Part shown: one piece after another, positions 60,101-64,000 of the stretch
Layout of the letters: the number at the start of each line of letters is the position of its first letter
Numbering within the stretch: position 1 is the stretch's first letter
Assembly: GCA_035295125.1 (NCBI GenBank)
Contig: DATGJP010000108.1
Location: forward strand, 47,224-111,223
Origin: JAICMB01 sp035295125
GTDB lineage: Bacteria; Acidobacteriota; Terriglobia; Bryobacterales; Bryobacteraceae
Reading direction: 5' to 3'
Length of the DNA: 64,000 nucleotides
The notes under the pieces: model-generated
Told to the model about the DNA's origin: nothing
Databases searched by the model: none
What the model saw: only the letters and a program-made list of their open reading frames with translations
Translations under genes and position numbers: made by a program

Positions 60101-61336
60101 ACCATTACGGTGACGGTGAATGTGGCAGCCAATGCCACGTCGCCGCTTGTCAACGCGGTATCCGTATCAGGTGGAGGATCCGCCACAGCCAGCGCCACCG
60201 ATTCGACGATCGTCACGGGCGGCGTCACCTCGGGCCTGGCGCTCTACCCGATCACACCCTGCCGGATCGCAGACACGCGCGCGAGCGGCGGTATGCTGAG
60301 CGCCGGCAGTACGCGCAGCTTCACCATCGCGGGAGGAGCCTGCGGGGCGCCGGTAGCGCAAGCCTATTCGTTGAACATCACAGTCGTACCGCCGGGGCCA
60401 ATGGGCTATCTCACCGCATGGCCCACGGGACAGGCACAACCGCTGGTCTCCACACTCAACTCCTACAACGGGGTTGTAATTGCCAATGCGGCAATCGTGC
60501 CTGCGGGGCCGGGCGGCTCCATAAGCATCTACGCCAGCGATCAGACGCATGTGATCATCGATATCAACGGCTACTTCGCGGCTCCGGGTTCGCCCGGCGC
60601 GCTGGCGTTCTATCCGGCCACTCCGTGCCGCATCGCCGACACACGCGCCACCACGCCTCTCTCCGCCGGAGGAACACGCAGTTTTAACATCCCCCAAAGC
60701 TCCTGCCACATCCCCGCGGCGGCGCAAGCCTTTTCGCTCAACATGACCGCGGTTCCGCCGGGGCCACTCGGATATCTGACCACATGGCCGGCAGGGCAGC
60801 CTCAGCCGGTGGTTTCCACGCTGAACGCGAACCAGGGACAGATCGCGGCCAATGCGGCGATCGTGCCGGCGGGCACGGGAGGGGCGGTCAGCGTGTTTGT
60901 CAGCGATGCAACGAACGTGATCATGGATATCAACGGGTACTTCGCGGCGCCCGGGTCGCCCGGCGCTCTATACTTCCATCCAGTCGCTCCATGCCGCATC
61001 GCCGACACACGCAGTGCACCAGGGACATTCGGAGGTCCGTTGCTGGGCGCGGGCGGTTCGCGCACGTTCCCCATTCCTACGAGTTCGTGTAATCTGCCTT
61101 CGTCGGCGCAGGCATGGTCGCTCAACATGACGGTAGTGCCGCCCGGGCCACTGGTATATCTGACCACCTGGCCGGCAGGGCAGCCGCTGCCTGTGGTTTC
61201 GACGTTGAACGACATTCAGGGCCAGGTCGTGGCTAATGCTGCGATCGTGCCGGCGGGGACATTGGGCGGGATCAGCGTGTTCGTCTCCGACGCGACGAAC
61301 CTGATTATCGATGTAAACGGATATTTTGGGCAATAA
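57143..61336 (+). CDS. large secreted FG-GAP/VCBS repeat protein with three C-terminal modules
   Basis: From ATG 57143 the product has 1397 residues: signal peptide (1-20, ending C-V-A-Q-Q), a beta domain, then ten FG-GAP/VCBS blades each with a Ca-binding core such as D-F-N-G-D-G-K-L-D-L. Two DUF11-like domains follow ('VSSHTGNF.QGQ.GA.Y..TVSN'). The end is three tandem modules of about 115 residues, each opening 'P-C-R-I-A-D-T-R' and closing 'A-N-A-A-I-V-P-A-G ... D-I-N-G-Y-F'. It is a surface or extracellular adhesion-type protein. The end module also occurs as the fragment at 17.2 kb. An upstream in-frame start at 56951 would bury the signal peptide and is rejected. Confidence 0.9.
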   Translation: MFRPLLSLAIAVSIGASCVAQQPTNVNSEAGGNPGYIADFNPAGARVAQRIGDCSYAVEVISPLGSLTLYILNVCTHEVKAYGYFLTNPSPGQRSTAAGPAKTAGVTAGAAALGSEGITSVTLAGGSQLVVWVVSTGISTGVITGSDSLQVTGQYTSGPTPEHVIAADFNGDGNADLAVSSFGNLSNDAGGNVAIFLGHGDGTFTRGSTINTSTAVALYAADFNGDGKMDLAVANVDPADTISVLLGNGDGTFRPPVSYPVPISPTSVLAADFNGDGRLDLAVADGYSGGISILLGNGDGTFQAASGYPAGIGQSSYLASTDLNGDGKLDLIVANPQSSGVSFLFGNGDGSFQAPSEYATGAQTQYFGLIQNGGQVWIATGDAISGDLCYMRVAPNGVAAGPPIYRTPQTATGIAAADLNGDGYPDIVAADQSITVLLRNPGGAFQAPASYALQSGSKATSVAVGDLNGDGKNDVVASSVFTDQFGNYGGTVDVVFGNGNGTLGAQASYPIGGFPGGGSFGAYPSGIAIGDFNGDGKPDVAAGFQAQPGGSGAGGISVLINSGNGTLRSAVNYSVGSFSVTCMLAGDFNGDGKLDLAACGNVNSGALTPGALGILLGKGDGTFQNAALTQVGTPAGILLALAAGDLNRDGKLDLVATIQDASFHYTIAVLLGNGDGTFRQLSPLASSVSGSAVALLDLNGDGIPDLVVGDCCGLSESVYLLGNGDGTFQSPQYFSSGSGVSGFAVTSWNHDGVAGLAIAGAQGTGLSGAVEAMESTLNPRLYASAPTLSVVSSHTGNFAQGQVGASYSITVSNAVNAAPAAGVVTVTDTVPSGLTITNIAGTGWNCSGHTCTNNGALAGGFSYSPIVVTVNVSANAPSPAINMVSVSGGGSAAASGTDPTTINSTATPSLGVTSSHTGNFTQGQQGATYTLTVSNTAGAAPTSGTVTVTETLPSGLTLVSMSGTGWSCNGAACTRSDALAAGSNYPTITVTVNVAANATSPLVNAVSVSGGGSATASATDSTIVTGGVTSGLALYPITPCRIADTRASGGMLSAGSTRSFTIAGGACGAPVAQAYSLNITVVPPGPMGYLTAWPTGQAQPLVSTLNSYNGVVIANAAIVPAGPGGSISIYASDQTHVIIDINGYFAAPGSPGALAFYPATPCRIADTRATTPLSAGGTRSFNIPQSSCHIPAAAQAFSLNMTAVPPGPLGYLTTWPAGQPQPVVSTLNANQGQIAANAAIVPAGTGGAVSVFVSDATNVIMDINGYFAAPGSPGALYFHPVAPCRIADTRSAPGTFGGPLLGAGGSRTFPIPTSSCNLPSSAQAWSLNMTVVPPGPLVYLTTWPAGQPLPVVSTLNDIQGQVVANAAIVPAGTLGGISVFVSDATNLIIDVNGYFGQ

Positions 61337-61471
61337 CTGCGGGCGCTGAGTCGGAGCGAGATGCCCCCAGGAACTCGCGCGGCCTGGGCTGGGCCGCCTC
61401 GAACGCTGAGCGTTACGCACACGGCCTGGAGAGACTAGAACCCTGACGCAAGAACGGCAGATCCGCCTTCG

Positions 61472-61828
61472 CTGATCAACGCCCCGCCTCGCCACATGAA
61501 GAGCCTGCTGGTGGCCGTCTTCTGGCCCCCGTAAGAATAGATTCGACAGCCGGATCGCCGCTGGTTGTCAGCAGCTACGGCGCACAAATCAGCATTCGCG
61601 ACTCGGTGAAGCGCCGGCGTTTGACCGAGTCGCCCTGGTATCAATCCCGCTGGGGTGAAGAGGGTGGTGAATCGAATCGTTTGCGACGACCCGCACATCA
61701 AGGCCGTTCGTGATCTCTCGGCGAAGTGGCCGGGGACGATCGCCAAACTTATCGAGGGCAAAGCAAACGGGCCAGCTGCTCGGGCTCTAGCGGAATTAAT
61801 TGAACTATTTCCAAATGTCTGGAAATAG
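61472..61828 (+). pseudogene. phage terminase large subunit, heavily decayed
   Basis: Plus-strand pieces in changing frames read L-I-N-A-P-P-R-H-M-K-S-L-L-V-A-V-F-W-P (the ATPase P-loop region), I-R-Q-P-D-R-R-W-L-S, then S-S-Y-G-A-Q-I-S-I-R-D-S-V-K-R-R-R and E-S-P-W-Y-Q-S-R-W. After a large deletion comes V-C-D-D-P-H-I-K-A-V-R, then 'LIEGKANGPAARALAELI' and a TAG at 61826. Order and wording match terminase large subunits. At least three frame breaks and loss of most of the middle show a dead prophage relic. Confidence 0.7.
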
Positions 61829-62115
61829 CCAAGCCAGGCATGTAACCCAGACGCCGATCAAGGTAAGTATCCGAGCGAGAGATTGGTTACGCGCGAGAGA
61901 GCGCCATCTTTGTCTTACCCTCCGCCATGTTGCCAGCAGTATTTGGCACCCCGTATCATCCGAGAACCTTGCGCCACGCCATAAACTGGAAGGGACCGGT
62001 CATCCTCAATGAGCGTCTGAATCGCTCTTCGACGTTGTCGGAGGTCAGATGCTTCACGAAGCAACCAGACATTACCAGGAAAGATGTAGTCGCCGGTGCC
62101 AGAGGAAATCGACCT

Positions 62116-64000
62116 CTAATTCACCGTGTTCGGAACAGTCCCGGTTAAAGTAAGGGTTCCGCCATTTACGTAAGCGCACGTGTCTCCCGAGGTACCGGTA
62201 TTATTATTCGCGATCTCTTTACTTACGGTGTTCCCGTTTCCGACCGTAACTCCACTGAAGTTGAAGAGCGTACCAGCGCGGGTGCCGGTCGCGCCCGAGA
62301 CCGTTTCGTACACAATCATTCCCGTGTCCGCGCTACATTCAGAATCGCATGGGTGGCTGGCCGGTACTGTATTTCCATGGATCTCAGCATGGACACTCGA
62401 ACCGGATGTCCCGGTTCCTTGCGCATCGGCTGCAACATAAATCGCGTATTGGATGTTTGACGCCGACCCCGTATACTCCTGGTTGACATCGTTTCCAACG
62501 ATCTTGACATCGAGTGCGGTCTGTCCGAAACCGCTATTGGGCCGGCCCAGCTCTTGTACATCGATTCCCCGCGCATCGAATCCACCCGCGCCGTTGTACA
62601 GATCTCGTATCACATTGTTTAAAATCGTGACTGTCGCGACTTGCTGTCCCTGCATGAAGACTCGAAGTCCTTCTCCGATCGCAGAGCCGGAGTTAGCGAC
62701 ACCTGCGGTTCCGATATTGTTGCCCGAGATGAACGCCTTGTAAGTACCACCACCGCTATCGGAACCATTTGCAAAATTCACGGCAACGCTGTGGCTGCCA
62801 GTGATGGTCAGGTTGTTCACAAACCGATAGTAGACGCTGCCGGTACCGCCAGTGCCCGCCCCGCCTTCAAAACTCGCAGCGACATCGTTATTGGTAAACG
62901 TACAGCCGCTCACTGTTAAGGTTCCGGATGGAACGGTGCCGACGCTGTTGCCGATCACCGCATTGTCGTTCTGTTGAATCTGCAAGCCCTTCGAGTAGTT
63001 GTTCGAGAATGTCACGCCGGTGAAGGACGCGGTGGCTATGGACGCGGTGTTGTGTAGATCGACGAGGAACCCTCCGTTAGAGGCACTGTTGTTGTAGGCG
63101 CCATTGGTTACCGTCAACATCGTGATGGCAGCAGTGGAACTGGCTGACGTATGAACAATCGCATTGAAAGCACTCGCGCCGCTCGTGCCGGTGGCCAAAA
63201 CGTCTGAGAACGCGACAGTTCCTGTTGTATCGACGAGATAGATGCCTGCCGTCAAGGCCGCGACGCTGTTCTGGACCTTCATCAAAGAGAAACTCAGATT
63301 CGAAGCCTTATTCATAAGTACACCTTGTGCTGAGCTACTTTGAAGGGACCCGCCAGTGCAGGTCGGAGTGGCAATGGTGCACACACCTCCGTTCCCGGAT
63401 ACCGTGAAACTGCCTGCAGCCGCCGCTCCGGTCGAGTTATCCCATTTGATTCCGACGGGCGCGCTGCTGGTAGAGATGGACTGAAACGTAAAGTTGCCAT
63501 CGGAGTTCGTCAGGTCTACGGCAGTGGACGATCCAGTCGACATGCTCACGCCGTTCACGGTGAGACCGGTAACGCCACTCGCGGTCAGCGTGCCCGACAG
63601 CGTCGGAGTATTCGCACTGTTGCCGGTCACCGTCAATACACCGACCGTCAGTGTCGCCCCGGCGCCGATCAGGCTTTGATTCGCCTTCATCGAATAAGCG
63701 CCCGTAGTGTTGCCGCTGCCCTTCGCAACGTAGATGTAGTCGCCGGCGCCAGACGCAGTGCCGGCGCCTGTCATGCTATTGAAAGGTGTGTTGGAGCGGC
63801 CGTCTCCGTTGGACCCGCCACTGTCGACGTACCAGACCTTATTGTTCAGCGTGAACGTGAGGCTCGCCGTGGTTGAGGCAGGTCCGGTGCTCCCCACGCC
63901 CGTATTACTCGATGCCGTGTAGGTGCACGTGGCACTCGTCGCGCTTAGATCCGGCGTGAAGATGAAGTGGCCCGTGCCGTCTCCACCCGACAGGCTTCCT
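62116..64000 (-). CDS. beta-helix surface protein (partial, runs off right edge)
   Basis: At least 628 residues are in the window and the frame is open to the edge, so the N-terminus is missing. The sequence is rich in Gly, Ser, Thr and Asn with repeated short turns such as 'TLTVSGCTFTNNDVA' and 'VTILNNVIRDLYNGAGGFDARGIDV', typical of right-handed parallel beta-helices and polymorphic outer-membrane-type repeats. A segment 'WYVDSGGSNGDGRSNTPFNSMT' opens the helix, as in Pel-type surface proteins. The stop at 62116 follows a 'GTVPNTVN' end without an autotransporter barrel. It is probably exported; its mode of anchoring is not visible. Confidence 0.8.
   Translation of the reverse strand, partial: GSLSGGDGTGHFIFTPDLSATSATCTYTASSNTGVGSTGPASTTASLTFTLNNKVWYVDSGGSNGDGRSNTPFNSMTGAGTASGAGDYIYVAKGSGNTTGAYSMKANQSLIGAGATLTVGVLTVTGNSANTPTLSGTLTASGVTGLTVNGVSMSTGSSTAVDLTNSDGNFTFQSISTSSAPVGIKWDNSTGAAAAGSFTVSGNGGVCTIATPTCTGGSLQSSSAQGVLMNKASNLSFSLMKVQNSVAALTAGIYLVDTTGTVAFSDVLATGTSGASAFNAIVHTSASSTAAITMLTVTNGAYNNSASNGGFLVDLHNTASIATASFTGVTFSNNYSKGLQIQQNDNAVIGNSVGTVPSGTLTVSGCTFTNNDVAASFEGGAGTGGTGSVYYRFVNNLTITGSHSVAVNFANGSDSGGGTYKAFISGNNIGTAGVANSGSAIGEGLRVFMQGQQVATVTILNNVIRDLYNGAGGFDARGIDVQELGRPNSGFGQTALDVKIVGNDVNQEYTGSASNIQYAIYVAADAQGTGTSGSSVHAEIHGNTVPASHPCDSECSADTGMIVYETVSGATGTRAGTLFNFSGVTVGNGNTVSKEIANNNTGTSGDTCAYVNGGTLTLTGTVPNTVN

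Noticed and set aside
62083..63745. GATGTAGTCGCCGG appears at about 62,084 and 63,731 at both ends of the beta-helix gene.
   Set aside because: A 14-base word encoding G-D-Y-I in repetitive surface-protein sequence; too short for an insertion-site repeat, and the gene is a normal reading frame between them.
1..64000. CRISPR arrays, rRNA operons, intact insertion sequences, riboswitches and replication origins.
   Set aside because: I looked for regularly spaced repeats, conserved rRNA segments, transposase motifs with terminal repeats, and DnaA-box clusters by eye and found none that hold up.

Overview
The window reads as a chromosome segment of a GC-rich, Gram-negative, aerobic soil-type bacterium, most likely an Acidobacteriota member of the Solibacter/Bryobacter kind. 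This is inference from gene content: a lone ADOP-type FtsX permease, BlaI/BlaR pair, Rcp1-like receivers, and FG-GAP proteins ending in repeated 'PCRIADTR ... DINGYF' modules. No rRNA gene, intact tRNA or CRISPR array was seen.

Layout. 1-4.7 kb (minus): start of cytochrome b and a Rieske protein (bc complex), then a nitrogen block amt-glnB-glnD. 4.75-6.3 kb: a PilZ protein and two stand-alone receivers. 6.25-11.56 kb (plus): an alpha/beta hydrolase followed by five overlapping genes that match the enigmatic E. coli ynb set (CDP-alcohol phosphatidyltransferase, hydrolase-methyltransferase fusion, a dual-specificity-phosphatase fold whose catalytic Cys is Gly, PlsC-like acyltransferase, CdsA-like cytidylyltransferase). 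11.6-17.7 kb: a gene graveyard with frameshifted remains of an FmdB-like protein, a tyrosine recombinase, HsdR and others. 17.8-24.5 kb: DinB protein, BlaR/BlaI pair with a clear operator, a tRNA 3' fragment, an ADOP permease, and an Xre-SDR pair.

25.1-48.6 kb (minus): the centrepiece, a run of 16 tightly packed or overlapping genes for an exopolysaccharide: Wza, Wzc (BY-kinase), two NodB deacetylases, an initiating sugar transferase, a three-domain nucleotidyltransferase/P-loop/APH protein, a Wzx-glycosyltransferase fusion, Wzy, a beta-helix protein, two glycosyltransferases, a GDP-mannose 3,5-epimerase-like enzyme, AsnB, an acyl carrier protein, an AMP-ligase/NAD-synthase fusion and a GNAT-like protein, followed by a sigma-54 activator with no phosphoacceptor Asp. 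The cast resembles exosortase-associated EPS loci, but no exosortase or PEP-CTERM gene is visible. The carrier protein, adenylating ligase and two amide-forming enzymes suggest that an acyl or amide substituent is attached to the glycan.

48.6-64 kb: a DUF4139 pseudogene, a secreted GH44-type glycanase, an O-antigen-polymerase-like gene broken by one base, small proteins, a helicase remnant with a decayed partner, a large secreted FG-GAP protein, a decayed phage terminase, and a beta-helix surface protein running off the right edge.
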